Positions 46,125 through 56,698 of a stretch of DNA of 64,000 nucleotides are shown here, piece after piece. The DNA comes from Isoetes taiwanensis (taxonomy: Eukaryota > Streptophyta > Lycopodiopsida > Isoetales > Isoetaceae), in contig JAJEKV010000232.1 in NCBI GenBank assembly GCA_021234155.1, forward strand, positions 186,001 through 250,000, written 5' to 3'. The stretch's first letter is position 1, and every line of letters begins with the position of its first letter. Made by a program: the position numbers and the translations under genes. The notes under the pieces were generated by a model that ran no database searches, had not been told where the DNA came from, and was given only the letters and a program-made list of their open reading frames with translations.

Positions 46125-47274
46125 TTTTTTTTTTTTTTTTTGGGGATGCAACAAATTGTGTATATTGATCTAAAATCGTGGAGTTGATGGTTCTTGGCGC
46201 CTGCAGCTAGGGCAGCAGCGGCAGGGAGAGGCCGCCCCTTTTCTTGCCTTTTCGGCACTGCTGCAATATCTTGAAGTTGTTTAGGATCAAGTCAGCGGCT
46301 AGCAGGGATCACGGCAAATAGCTTTTCGGGTCTGGATCTTTCACCATAGGCTGACAAATTTGTTAGAAGCATCTTCAGGGCGGTTTCTTGACTTGATCTC
46401 AGGTAAACCACTAACGTGGTATTTCGTTCTAATGCTCTTAGCATTATAATCTTTCCTGCAAAGATTACACTGAAACAGCGCTAATGCTTATAAGGTGGAA
46501 TGAAATTTTGTGAGTTCTTGAACAGAGGCGTTTCTTGGCCTGTAAAATTTTGCAGTCTGTGTTTTTATACAAAACTCGAAAAATTGTTGGCTACTTCCGT
46601 CATTTCCTCTTCCCATTCTTTCTTACTAGCAAGAAAGGTTCAGGATATTCAAGATATGATCAGAATCTGTCTTTTATCATGAGGTCTTTGTGGAATTTGG
46701 GAATTATTAGAATGGATTTGAAGTGCAAGGAATGGGATCAATTTAGGGGCCGAGCTAGGGATATTATGTGAGCAGGAAGAAGCTTATATATCATGAACCG
46801 GACTTTTGGGAGAGTCTTGGCGGCTGGGCACGTGTTTCTAGCCTACTTAGGCTGACTGTTTTACATCCCAACAATGCAGCAACTAAGTTGGTCTCATATT
46901 ATGGTACTTCCTTCTATGTTCAGTGTTTCTAGATTATCCGCTTTGGTTCTTCAATATGTAAAAGAAAGCTTCGGGAGCTATTTTTTGATGGGAGATTACT
47001 ATGCGCTTCATGTATATTGGCTTATGGAGCAGAGAATAAGTTTCTGCGCATAAAGGATGAAGATGTTGAGGCTTCTCCTGTAGTAATCCTTGGTTTTTTA
47101 ATCCGGGTAGTAATCCGCTTGCTGCACTTTTGTATTGAGTCCCATAGACCGATTGGTCTCCGTGGACGATAAAAATACCTTCCTTCCTTCCTTCCTTTAT
47201 ATGTCTGAAACATTGTACTTATTATTCTGAAAAAGTATAAAAAGAACTTCGTTCCCTCAAAAAAAAAAAAAGGG
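46125..47274. mobile_element. Composite retroposon insert in copy A
   Basis: Starts with a 17-T run (46125-46141) and ends with a 13-A run (47259-47271); both sit at a single GGTTTTT site of copy B, which fits a duplicated target partly masked by the runs. Opposite-polarity tails imply at least two retroposons. The right part contains the GGTCTCCGTGGACGATAAAA 3' motif plus (TTCC)n at 47155-47198, then a further 60 bp and the A-run. A frame at 46535-46771 shows no clear family. Confidence 0.6.
47155..47198 (+). mobile_element. Retroposon 3' end with (TTCC)n tail
   Basis: GGTCTCCGTGGACGATAAAA, then ATA and (CCTT)n. About 75 bp upstream also align with 10330-10395. Confidence 0.65.
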
Positions 47275-47984
47275 TTTTTGCATGTACTACGTCCGGTCAC
47301 TTAAAATGTCCAACTTTGTTTTTGGGATGGAAATTGCCAAAAACAATTTGCCCATCGTATTAATATTCGTTGGCCTATTAATTACAACAATGGTGGTACT
47401 TTTTGCGTCGGTTACATGGGCCATATTAATTGCGCATATGCTTTGCAAGCTGTATTTTTGACATATGAAATGCGTCAGATGTATTTCTTGCGGGCCGGCT
47501 ATTTGTAACACGAACTGCATTTATTGCCCGACAACATTAATTGTCACATGCCTTATAAAATAACCACAAATTCTTCTCTGCCTTTGTGTTTAGTCACAAA
47601 GATCACAAGCACAATCTTTGTAAGCTCCAACACTTTGATTCCAGTCATATGACGACCTTTGTTATGTAGACTGGCCTCCCAATTGTTGAGATTGATAATA
47701 ATTCAAAATCTTCTGTCTCATGCACTTGTTTATGATTTCACTAGATAGTTTTTTTTTTTTTATCCTAGCAAATCTTTATTTAAAACATCATCTTCAAAGA
47801 TTGGGCCTTCCTCGTTATGCGTCTTTGAAAGCCTTGTTTAAGGAGAATAATTTCTTTCTAGTCATGTTTGACTCCTCACTTGTAGTTGGCAGGCTTGTGG
47901 AGTGTGGCGTCGATCCTTGGAGACATTATCTTCTATACCACGTCTATTATTTTGGATCTTTGCCTAGTAAGTGAAGTGCATTAT

Positions 47985-48460
47985 TATCATTGGCCTCTCA
48001 TCGGTGCTTTCTCATCTCTCAGTATACCCTTGATCCCCACCCTCCCGCCCTTAATTTTTTGTATATTCATGTACATGTTATTAAATTGTCGCATGGCATG
48101 CGTGACTAGCCTCTCACTTATTCGAGATTTTTTTTTTTTTTTATCTTTGTGTTCTATACTGGTCATGTGCTGGTACAATGGTATGTGAAACTCTAGTTTT
48201 TTCTTGCATCGTGAGATTTTTACGGAAGCAGTTTTAGCAGCCTTGTGTTTTGTCCAAGCCCCTTTGTCAAGGGCTTTTCGCTAGGATTTTTCCTTAAAAA
48301 TCGGTCTCCGTGGACGCTAAAAAATCTATTCTATTCTATTCGTAAAAACGCAAAAGGACAAAGCCTTTTAATCCTGACAATAAGCTCTCAGCCGATACAC
48401 TAGCCAACGTCTATAGAAATTTTAATGACAATTTGTCTTTGTAGAGTTTTTCAGTGGCAT
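47985..48460 (+). repeat. Dispersed repeat, plus-oriented member
   Basis: Reverse-complement relative of 8703-9150; shared landmarks are CTTCTCATCTCTC, GCATGGCATGCGTGACTAGC, TTTAGCAGCCTTGT and ACTAGCCAACGTCT. It is interrupted at 48301-48341 by a 41-bp retroposon end. Confidence 0.75.
48301..48341 (+). mobile_element. 41-bp retroposon stub with target duplication
   Basis: Only TCGGTCTCCGTGGACGCTAA, AAAA and (TCTAT)n are present. The flanks carry TAAAAA on both sides (48295-48300 and 48343-48348), and the related repeat at 8703-9150 lacks the segment. It therefore marks an extremely 5'-truncated retroposition that shows the exact 3' terminus of the family. Confidence 0.75.
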
Positions 48461-48719
48461 GTTCCGGTCCTCCCTCCCATTCCTGCGAAAAAGTTAACTA
48501 GCGGTGGTTCGCACGGAAGAGTAGCAAACTGATCGCTGAATGGACACGAATAGGTCTGGATTCCATAAACTATTCTTTCCTTCAAGATATAACTGGATAT
48601 TCTTTGTGTTTCTATTTCTTATGGTAGCGTGCAAATGTGTAGCTACTCACTCTAAACCGGCTAAGATGAATCTACCAACTAAAAACTAGTTAAATGAAAT
48701 AATCTTAATAAGATCCAAA

Positions 48720-49003
48720 GATAGATAGATAGATAGATAGATAGTATTTTAACGTCACGCCACTAGGCAGCATCCAACTGGACATGTGACCACACACTAC
48801 ACTACATCGCCACTAGGCAGCATCCAACTGGACATGTGACCACATACTACACTACATTGCTTGGTTGGGCCCTGCCCCCAACCACCTTACATTGCGTCTG
48901 TTAGGATTTGACCCCCAACAGTACCGAGTGCGATTCTGGGCGGTCTCTAACTCGAGACCACATTGCTAAGGAACTAATGTGTTACCACTAGACCAAAGGT
49001 CGA
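48720..49003 (-). mobile_element. tRNA-derived SINE with (TATC)n tail
   Basis: On the minus strand the 5' end reads GACCTTTGGTCTAGTGGTAA, containing the pol III A box TGGTCTAGTGG (48985-48995). About 30 bp further is a T-arm-like B-box region GGTCTCGAGTTAGAGACC (48942-48959), as in a tRNA. The body carries a 49-bp tandem duplication (48759-48857). The 3' end is GGCGTGACGTTAAAATA followed by (CTAT)n. No target duplication is obvious. Confidence 0.75.
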
Positions 49004-49019
49004 TAGCAACTTCAACAAA

Positions 49020-49270
49020 GTTCAAAAAAATTAAAACCTTGTAGAATGCCTGGGGAATAAGGGAAGAGCATCTGGATAATCTGAAAAGCGTCTAGGGACA
49101 AGGTGATGAGCGCATGTTTGAAGAATCTCTAGAACCAATATGAGAAAATAAAAAACCAAGAATTTAGATTCCATGTTCAAATTTCGCATGAAGCAAATTT
49201 GAAAGTATGCCAGTGTCTGAAATACTGCGACGATTGCATATATTGTGCCCGGTTGTTTTGGGCTACCATT
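49020..49270. other. Short spacer
   Basis: Nothing recognised. Confidence 0.4.
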
Positions 49271-49273
49271 TTA

Positions 49274-50020
49274 AATTATTTGAATTAGTTATGACGACAA
49301 ATCATGATGCCAAATTTGGTTTTTGCATGTACTATGTCCGGTCACTTAAAATGTCCAACTTTGTTTTCTGGGATGGAAATTGCCAAAAAAAATTTGCCCA
49401 TCGTATTAATATCCGTTGACTTACTAATTACAATGGTGGTATTTTTTGCGTCGGTTACATGGGCCATATTAATGGCACATATGCTCTGCAAGCTGTATTT
49501 TTGACATATGAAATGCGTCACATGTATTTCTTGCGGCGGGCTATTTGTAACACAAACTGCATTTATTGCCCAATAATATTAATTGTCACATGCCCTATAA
49601 AATAACCACAAATTCTTCTCTGCCTTTGTGTTTAGTCACAAAGATCACAAGCACAATCTTTGTAAGCTCCAACACTTTGATTCCAGTCATATGACGACCT
49701 TTGTTATGTAGACTGGCCTCCCAATTGTTGAGATTGATAATAATTCAAAATCTTCTGTCTCATGCACTTGTTTATGATTTCACTAGATAGTTTTTTTTTA
49801 TCCTAGCAAAATTTCATGTAAAACATCATCTTCAAAGACTGGGCCTTCCTCATTATGCGTCTTTGAAAGTCTTGTTTAAGGAGAATAATTTTTTTCTAGT
49901 CATGTTTGACTCCTCACTTGCAGTTGGCAGGCTTGTGGAGTGTGGCCTCGATCCTTGGGGACATTATCTTCTATACCAGGTCTATTCTTTTGGATCTTTG
50001 CCTAGTAAGTCAAGTGCATA
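49274..50020. repeat. Duplicated segment, copy B (uninterrupted)
   Basis: Uninterrupted counterpart of 46066-47984. It holds the TATA-like box that could serve the VIT/vWA gene. Which copy is ancestral cannot be told from this window. Confidence 0.85.
49595..49661 (+). promoter_or_regulatory. Putative core promoter and 5' UTR exon of VIT/vWA gene
   Basis: CTATAAAATA (49595-49604) is a good plant TATA box. About 30-60 bp downstream runs a CT/AC-rich leader ending CAATCTTT|GTAAGC, a strong splice donor. The coding exon at 50922 is preceded by a long T-run and AAG (50905-50910), a fitting acceptor. This suggests a leader intron of about 1.25 kb. It is inference from signals only, and copy A has the same box (CTTATAAAATAACC near 47549). 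Confidence 0.4.
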
Positions 50021-50921
50021 ATTAGGTGCCTTATTAATTTTGCATTGGAGGATTTCCCTCTTGAATTGCAAATTTTAGATTTATGGTTGATATTGCTAAT
50101 GGATTGGGGCATCTTGCCCATTCTATTATTCATGGTCCTCGAATTCACGTGTCTCTTCCCACTTGTGTTTATATTCCTCAATTAATTGTGGTTGAGTGGC
50201 CCTCTTCAAGTGCAATTATGCCGCAAATGGTGTGCATGGACATGTCATCACAAAGCAAAGCTTTTGATAAGCTTATGCTTAGCATGCACGTTGTCTTTCT
50301 CCGCCTACACACTTAATCGTCAAAGAGCATTAGTTGACACAAACGGTGAAGAGACTGACAAGAAACAACTATAGTGCCTTCAGGAAGAAAAAAAAAGAAA
50401 AAAAAAGGGAAGCAACTATAGTTGTAAGATATGACAATTACCCGAGCATGCTTCTAGAATATTTTGGTTCCTAAAAGAACAACGTGCTTGCAATGATATA
50501 TAGGCCTATATATTATTTGGGACATGCTAAGACCTAAAATTATCACGTAAGAGGCACCACCTTGGGCTCTGTATTTGTTAGCTTCGGGCTTCAAACAATT
50601 TGTACTTGTTGACGATTTGTTAAAGCAAAATTTCGATTTTCTGTTGAAGACAAACCCTAAATTCTTGCCACAGCAGACATCCACAGGCCGCGATATGGCA
50701 TCTTGTTTATCATCAGCAGGAACAATTCGGTTGGAATCCAACAAAATGTAACCACGTGTGGCATGCAAAGAAAAGAACTTCTTTCTACCGCTTCTCAGAG
50801 GTTTTCTGGAGCAAAACATATTTCCTTTCTCAGGTAGCCTGTCTTTGCTATTCCGAGCTTTGTCGCGTCAATTGTTCTTATTCTGTTTTTTTTTTTTTGT
50901 TTAACGTAAGCTGCAAGCGTA

Positions 50922-53900
50922 ATGGGGCTTGTTGGTCATTTTGAAGACAACAAGCTTGATATTCCCCTGATTTCCATTCAAGCACGGCTTGTGAGTCATG
51001 ATAGCAGTGGAATTGTTACTGTCACTCAGAAATATGTAAACCCATGCAAACAGAGAATTGAAGCATTTTATGTTTTTCCTCTTTACGAAGATGCCACAGT
51101 CATTTCATGCACCATTGAATTTAGAAAAGGGAAGATCTCGTGTGCTGTGAAAGAAAAGAATCTGGCGGAGAAAGAGTACAAAGATGCTAAAGAATGTGGG
51201 CAACAGGCCACTTTAATGCGAGAAACTTCTGGTGAGCACTATGATGTTTCTGTTGGAAATATGGATCCACTGGAAGAGGTACTCGTGATAATACAGTACC
51301 TTACCACACTCAAATGGGACTTGGCAAAAGGGTCTTACAGGTTTATATTTCCCACTACCATTATGCCACGCTACGATAATAAGACCAAGCTCACAAATGC
51401 ATTTGCTGAATCCTATAACAACAGAAGTGACAACTCAAGTGCATTTACGCAGTCCTATATGGGTTATATGCTGGGAGTCTATGATTCCAAAGACCATAAT
51501 AAGATTTTGTATTCTGATATGGCAAATAACGTTACTCTAGAGTTATTAGTGGAATGTACTTTATATAATCTCCTTAAAAGCATAGAAACCATGGATATTT
51601 TCAATGGGGAATGTCTAGAAAGTAATATTTCTGGCAATCAAGGGATGATCCGTTTTGGAAACATAAAAATGGACAGAGACTTCATCATCAATATAGTCCC
51701 TATAGACTCTAGTCCTTACAGTTATATCATGCAAGAGCAGTATTCAGATGGGTCATTTACATGGAAAATTCAAGCAGATGCTAAGAAAATCGTCAAACAT
51801 GATCCAAATAGACGTTTTGAATTCATCTTCATTGTTGATCAAAGTGCTTCTATGGCGGGGCCACAAATAGTGCATGCAACACATGTTCTCAACACTCTAA
51901 TTAATTCTGTGCAAGGAGGAAGCATATTTAATGTGTACGGATTTGGATCATTTTTTTACAGTTTCTTCCAGGAATCAGTGGATTACGATGAAACTACTTT
52001 TAAAATAGCAAAAAGTTTAATTAGAGAAAAGGTGCAAATCAATATGGGTGGGGCTGAAATTTATGCGCCTTTACGTTATATTTACGGGCTCAAAAAGAGA
52101 ACTGGATTTGAAAGAAGGATCATCCTGCTTACTGATGGAGAAGTCCATAATGTTCAGGAGCTCTTTGATATTTGTGAGCAAGATCCAAAAACTAGAATCT
52201 ATACAATTGGTATTGGAAATGGAGTTAGCCATTTACTTGTTGAAACTCTTGCCAGGATCACTGGAGGAAATTGTGTAATTGCCACTGAAAATGAACTGGT
52301 TGAAGAAAACAGCGTGTATCAGTTAAAATTTGCCATGACTCAACCATTTGAAGCTCAAGTTGGAGATGAAAAATTTCAGATTGTACCTAGAAGCATGTTC
52401 GTGGATCACCGTGTAGTGCAAAAAGAAATAACAGACGAATATGTGCAGTTTTCCGTGGCAGGGCATGATGAAGATTTGATTTTCAGAGTCATCTATTGTG
52501 GTAAGAGTGATCTCTCACCTTTGAGACTCTATAGCATCAAGGAGAGTTTAGAAGCTGAAGTAAGAAAAGGACATGATTGGTCGAAGCAATCATCTGAAAG
52601 GAAATGCAGAGAGACGAAAATTGTCAATCTTTCAACAAAGTATAATGTTTTGTGTCCATACACTGCTTTTGTTGGTATATTGGAAAGCCCAGGAGGGGAG
52701 CCATCAGCCAAGACATTGGTTAGCCCATTGAGTCCAGGGAAGTACACTAGCCCTATGACTCTTGGGTTCAATAATACTAGTAAGGTGCCATATATGTTCA
52801 ACTCTCTACCTTGTGAGTTGAACTTTGGTATCTCTGAAGCACATGGTGCTGCAACATCATTTCCTACTTCACCCTTTAGGCCTACTGCTACAACCCTTTT
52901 TCCTGCGATGTCTCTACCATCCGACACAGCCATTCCTACATCCCTTTTCAGTGCTCCATCTTCAAACCTTCTTGACATTAGATCAGCTCCATCCCCTTTT
53001 GGTCCTTCATCCTGCAGGCCAGTTTTTGGGTCCGCTGCTCCAACCGGTCTTGGTCCTGCATCCACATCTCCTTCATCTTATGCAACTATATCTCCTTTAT
53101 CTCATGCAACTGTTTCTAGTTCTCCCTCTCATCCTCCTAATTTAAACCCTGTTGGTGCTACACCAGCTCCATCTGTTTTCGGTGCTACCTTTCCTTCATA
53201 CTCTCCTTCTTTTGCTCCAACCCCTTCCGTTGATAAATCAGTTCCATCCATTTGTGCTAGATCTTCTTCATCCCACACATCCGTTTTTGTTTCTCCATTT
53301 ATTGCTGCTTCTGGTGCTACATCAACCTCATTTCTAGGTGCTACATCCCCTTCTTCGCCTCCTGTTGCTCCAACCAAGTTTGGTGTTATGTCATCTTCTT
53401 CTGGTCCTACATCTCGGATGAGAAAGAGAAGGCGAAAGACGCAGAGTGCTAAGAGGTCTTACATTGCTATTTCAGATCCGTCCCCTACATCTCCTTCATC
53501 GCACACGACTGTTTCCAACTCTTCGTCATCTTCTTTCGCTCCAAGCAGCCTGTTAGGTGACCTGTCCCATGTTGGTGCTACATCTCCTTCATCCTACATG
53601 ACTGTTTTAAATTCCTCTTTGTCTTCTCTTGCTCCAAGCAGCCCATTAGGTGCTACATCAACTCCATCCCTTATCTCCCCTTCTCATATATCTGGTTTTA
53701 GGCGTCTATCCCCTTCTGCAACGACTCAACTTGGCAGTAGATTGATTGACCTTAGATTTGTACAAAGGAAAGCAGCCCCTTCTTTGCCATCTAGATTTGT
53801 ACAAAGGAAAGCAGCCCCTTCTTTGCCATCTGCGGCTAAATCTCCTTCCTCTTGCACAACTGGCTTTTGTCCGCCTTCTCTAACTTCCTTCAGTGCTACA

Positions 53901-54680
53901 TCAGCCCCATTTTCTTTTGGTGTGACAGCTGCTTCATCTACTTTCGCTTTTGGTCCTTCAGCTCTGTGTCCTGCCATAACCCCTTCATCTACCTTTGTTT
54001 TTGGTCAGTCTCTGTCAACACCGTTTGGTGCTACTTCATGTGCTTTTGGTTCTACAATTCCTTCATCCCATAAAATTGTTTTCGGTTCTCAAAAATCTCT
54101 TTCTCCCCTTTTTGGTGCGACATCATCTCCATCCATTTCAGGTGCTACATCTCCTTCATCCCATATAACTCTTTTTGGTTCTTCATGTCCAAGTGCCATG
54201 CCAGCTCCATCCCTTTCTGATGCAACATGTCCTTTATTGAATCCCAGTATTTCTAATTCTCAATCTTCTTCTGTTCATCCAATTCTTTTTGGTGCTACAT
54301 CTGCTCCATCACTTTCTGGTGCTACATCACCATCATCCTGCACAACTGCTTTTGGTTTGCCATCTTCTTCTCCTGCTCCATTTGATACTATGCCACCTCC
54401 ATCTCTTTCTAGTGTTATTCCATCTCACACAGCTGGTGCTGGTTCTCTATCTCCTGCAGCTGCCCTTGCTCCAACAACTTTGGATGCCAGATCTATGTCA
54501 CCCCTCACAACTGTTTCTGGTTCTCAAACTCCTCCTACTTCAACCCATTTCTGCACGACATTAGCTCCATCACATTTTTGCCCTACATCGACTTCATCTC
54601 ACACAGCCCCATTCCCTTCTGGTGCAACATGTCCACCCAATGGAACTGGTTTTAACACTCTAACCCCTTCACATGACTGA
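50922..54680 (+). CDS. VIT and von Willebrand A domain protein with FG/Ser-Pro tail
   Basis: Single-exon frame of 1252 residues; ATG at 50922 follows stops upstream and begins the VIT domain directly, as in VWA5A-type proteins. Residues 1-150 are a VIT domain (FYVFPLYEDATVISCTIEF, VKEKNLAEKEYKDAKE, YDVSVGNMDPLEEVLVIIQY). Residues 300-475 are a vWA domain: MIDAS DQSAS (Asp306, Ser308, Ser310) and LLTDGEVHN (Asp405), but the usual MIDAS Thr in the GGTEI loop is Ala378 (MGGAEIYAP). From about residue 600 the chain is low complexity, Ser/Pro/Thr/Ala-rich with many FG dipeptides (VFGATF, AFGPSA, VFGQS, PFGATS, LFGATS), and a basic patch RMRKRRRK near 832 is a possible nuclear signal. Related VIT-vWA proteins are intracellular; the function here is unknown. 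Confidence 0.92.
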   Translation: MGLVGHFEDNKLDIPLISIQARLVSHDSSGIVTVTQKYVNPCKQRIEAFYVFPLYEDATVISCTIEFRKGKISCAVKEKNLAEKEYKDAKECGQQATLMRETSGEHYDVSVGNMDPLEEVLVIIQYLTTLKWDLAKGSYRFIFPTTIMPRYDNKTKLTNAFAESYNNRSDNSSAFTQSYMGYMLGVYDSKDHNKILYSDMANNVTLELLVECTLYNLLKSIETMDIFNGECLESNISGNQGMIRFGNIKMDRDFIINIVPIDSSPYSYIMQEQYSDGSFTWKIQADAKKIVKHDPNRRFEFIFIVDQSASMAGPQIVHATHVLNTLINSVQGGSIFNVYGFGSFFYSFFQESVDYDETTFKIAKSLIREKVQINMGGAEIYAPLRYIYGLKKRTGFERRIILLTDGEVHNVQELFDICEQDPKTRIYTIGIGNGVSHLLVETLARITGGNCVIATENELVEENSVYQLKFAMTQPFEAQVGDEKFQIVPRSMFVDHRVVQKEITDEYVQFSVAGHDEDLIFRVIYCGKSDLSPLRLYSIKESLEAEVRKGHDWSKQSSERKCRETKIVNLSTKYNVLCPYTAFVGILESPGGEPSAKTLVSPLSPGKYTSPMTLGFNNTSKVPYMFNSLPCELNFGISEAHGAATSFPTSPFRPTATTLFPAMSLPSDTAIPTSLFSAPSSNLLDIRSAPSPFGPSSCRPVFGSAAPTGLGPASTSPSSYATISPLSHATVSSSPSHPPNLNPVGATPAPSVFGATFPSYSPSFAPTPSVDKSVPSICARSSSSHTSVFVSPFIAASGATSTSFLGATSPSSPPVAPTKFGVMSSSSGPTSRMRKRRRKTQSAKRSYIAISDPSPTSPSSHTTVSNSSSSSFAPSSLLGDLSHVGATSPSSYMTVLNSSLSSLAPSSPLGATSTPSLISPSHISGFRRLSPSATTQLGSRLIDLRFVQRKAAPSLPSRFVQRKAAPSLPSAAKSPSSCTTGFCPPSLTSFSATSAPFSFGVTAASSTFAFGPSALCPAITPSSTFVFGQSLSTPFGATSCAFGSTIPSSHKIVFGSQKSLSPLFGATSSPSISGATSPSSHITLFGSSCPSAMPAPSLSDATCPLLNPSISNSQSSSVHPILFGATSAPSLSGATSPSSCTTAFGLPSSSPAPFDTMPPPSLSSVIPSHTAGAGSLSPAAALAPTTLDARSMSPLTTVSGSQTPPTSTHFCTTLAPSHFCPTSTSSHTAPFPSGATCPPNGTGFNTLTPSHD
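53754..53831 (+). repeat. 39-bp tandem duplication inside the VIT/vWA gene
   Basis: Thirteen codons (RFVQRKAAPSLPS) occur twice with identical DNA. The duplication keeps frame and is recent. Confidence 0.9.
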
Positions 54681-55740
54681 TTTTGGTTCTCCTGTCCTGC
54701 TGCCTTTTGATGCTCACTGTCTTCCTGTTTCATTACATTCTGAAGAAGAGTATGAGTGCGCTACCCTCTGTATATGAGAGATAATATTTTACGTTGGTGG
54801 CCATCTCATATTGGCATTTTTTAAAGCCTGCCATTTTCCACATGGGTCTTTCCTGCTTTCAAGAAATCTCTATGGAGACGACATTGATCAAGGGCAAAAG
54901 TTTGGATCCTCACCTGGTCCGTTTCAAAGATGTATCTGGTAATTTCATTGCCCCAAGGATTATACACCAGTCAATAACATTTTAGATTTTGGCATAAAAT
55001 GGCAAGCAATCTTTGAAAATCATATACAAGCTCAATTTAAAAGAAAGGAGTAGATAAGCACAGCCAAGGTTCTATTCTACCAAAATATGTTTATCTCAAA
55101 GTATGGAAGCAATCAGATGGGTCCTATTTATTGTTGAACCTCTCATATTTTTGTGGTAGAAGTTGTAGTGAAAACTGTAGCCAAAATCGAGGTCTTGAGA
55201 GCACGCCCATCGTTCTACTTTTTCTTTTCTTGATGAAAAGATGGATGAACATGGAGGCGTCGACACTGTTTTATGGTGCTAAATTTGAACCAAAAGACAT
55301 GTCGAATCGACTATCTTTCTATTTGCCCCTGTGGCCTTATGCGCTTCAGATTCAACCTTGAAACGCTTGCAAGGACATGAGCTCCCTATAATCCTGTGTA
55401 AATATTGCAATACTAAATTCTGGCATCTCTTGCTCATTTAATTGGTGATTGCAATAAAGATTTTATGTCAAAAAGAGATGTTAGAAAGGCCTCGGATTAT
55501 CCGATTATTTCAAAGGGACGGCGGGAGCACATTCTGTGACTGTCACCTATTTTAGGCCCAGATTATATCCGGAAATGGCTTCCTCCTTGGGTTGCTAAGC
55601 TCTTACCTTATGTTATGTAAGTTATTCCTAACATGTAAAGTTGGCGGGGAAGGACCCACTTCAGCAATGTAAAGTGGTGGGGGCAGGACCCATCTGGGTG
55701 TGTTGTAAAGTGTCACATGTCAGATGGGGCCTGCCTTTAA
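54681..55740. other. 3' flank of VIT/vWA gene
   Basis: Presumed 3' UTR followed by spacer. Near 55635-55735 a GTAAAGTKGGYGGGG..GGACCCA block occurs two to three times imperfectly. No further gene is supported. Confidence 0.45.
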
Positions 55741-55759
55741 TATGGCGTGATGTTAAAAT

Positions 55760-55785
55760 CTCTTCTTCTTCTTCTTCTTCTTCAT
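55760..55785. repeat. (CTT)n microsatellite
   Basis: About eight TTC units. Confidence 0.85.
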
Positions 55786-55926
55786 AATGAGCAATCGTAA
55801 AATTATGAACCAAAAACTTATAATCATAACATCTTCAACGCCATACAAGGGGCAACCCTCCATGCCATATCACTTTCTTACGATAGTAAACACCTCCTTT
55901 TTTGGTGGTATTGATTGCTCTATGTC

Positions 55927-56033
55927 CCTTCCTCATGAAATCCTGCATTATGGCTAAATCCTCTCCCTTTAAGCCAAGACCCTTCCTCATGAAATCCTGC
56001 ATTATGGCTAAATCCTCTCCCTTTAAGCCAAGA
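55927..56033. repeat. 53-bp tandem duplication
   Basis: Two perfect or near-perfect units starting CCTTCCTCATGAAATCCTGC and ending CCCTTTAAGCCAAGA. Confidence 0.9.
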
Positions 56034-56049
56034 CCAACCTTCAATATTC

Positions 56050-56695
56050 CATTTGAAACTAAATCCTAGCCGTTATGATGGAAGCCCTAAAACTGGAATA
56101 CCAACAATATAGAAATACGCCTAAAAAAATGATTGAATACACAATGGTCAAGTTTAATCTAATTTCCACACAAATAACAATGGATCTAAATTATTACATA
56201 AAGCCAATCCTCAGGATTCGAACCTGAGTAACACCAATGAGCATCAAACAACAAACCAAGCTACCGTTCTACAATAAACTTGTACATCAAGCTAAACAAT
56301 CCGAACAAGTGGTATTCCGGCATGATCAATCAATTGGATTTGAGTGGCCATTTCCTCTTCATCATCGTGTATGCACTAAAATCGTGTTACAGACGGAGCT
56401 CCACAAAACCTGCTAAGCAACAAGCGAAGGGCACAAAACAGAAAAGATTGCTGAAGAGGGGCAAGTCAATGAAGAACCTATGCGAGGAGGCGTGAAGGGG
56501 GAAGTTTTCAAAACATGCTAAGCAACAAGCCAAGGGCAAATAACCCCAAAACCTGATGCGAACTCAGAGCTTTTAGTTTGGCCTTTACAAACGAGCTATG
56601 GCTAGAAGCTTCATTTCAAGAGAAGCTTCATGTCTGCATTAACAGTAGCAATACTAATCTGCAACAGTAAAAATTAGCTAAAACCTAAGAAGCTG
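56050..56695. other. Intergenic
   Basis: No gene supported. GCTAAGCAACAAGC followed by AAGGGC occurs twice (56410 and 56517). Confidence 0.4.
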
Positions 56696-56698
56696 ACA

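Larger units (their letters stand above)
46066..47984. repeat. Duplicated segment, copy A (interrupted)
   Basis: 46066-46124 and 47275-47984 match 49274-50020 at high identity (for example TTGAATTAGTTATGACGACA, TCCGGTCACTTAAAATGTCC, CACAAAGATCACAAGCACAA). Relative to copy B it carries an insert at 46125-47274. Copy A ends where a dispersed-repeat member begins at about 47985. Confidence 0.85.

Noticed and set aside
52529-53377. Antisense frames across the VIT/vWA gene (178 and 82 residues)
   Set aside because: Mirror images of the Ser/Pro-rich codons of the sense gene; no domain of their own.
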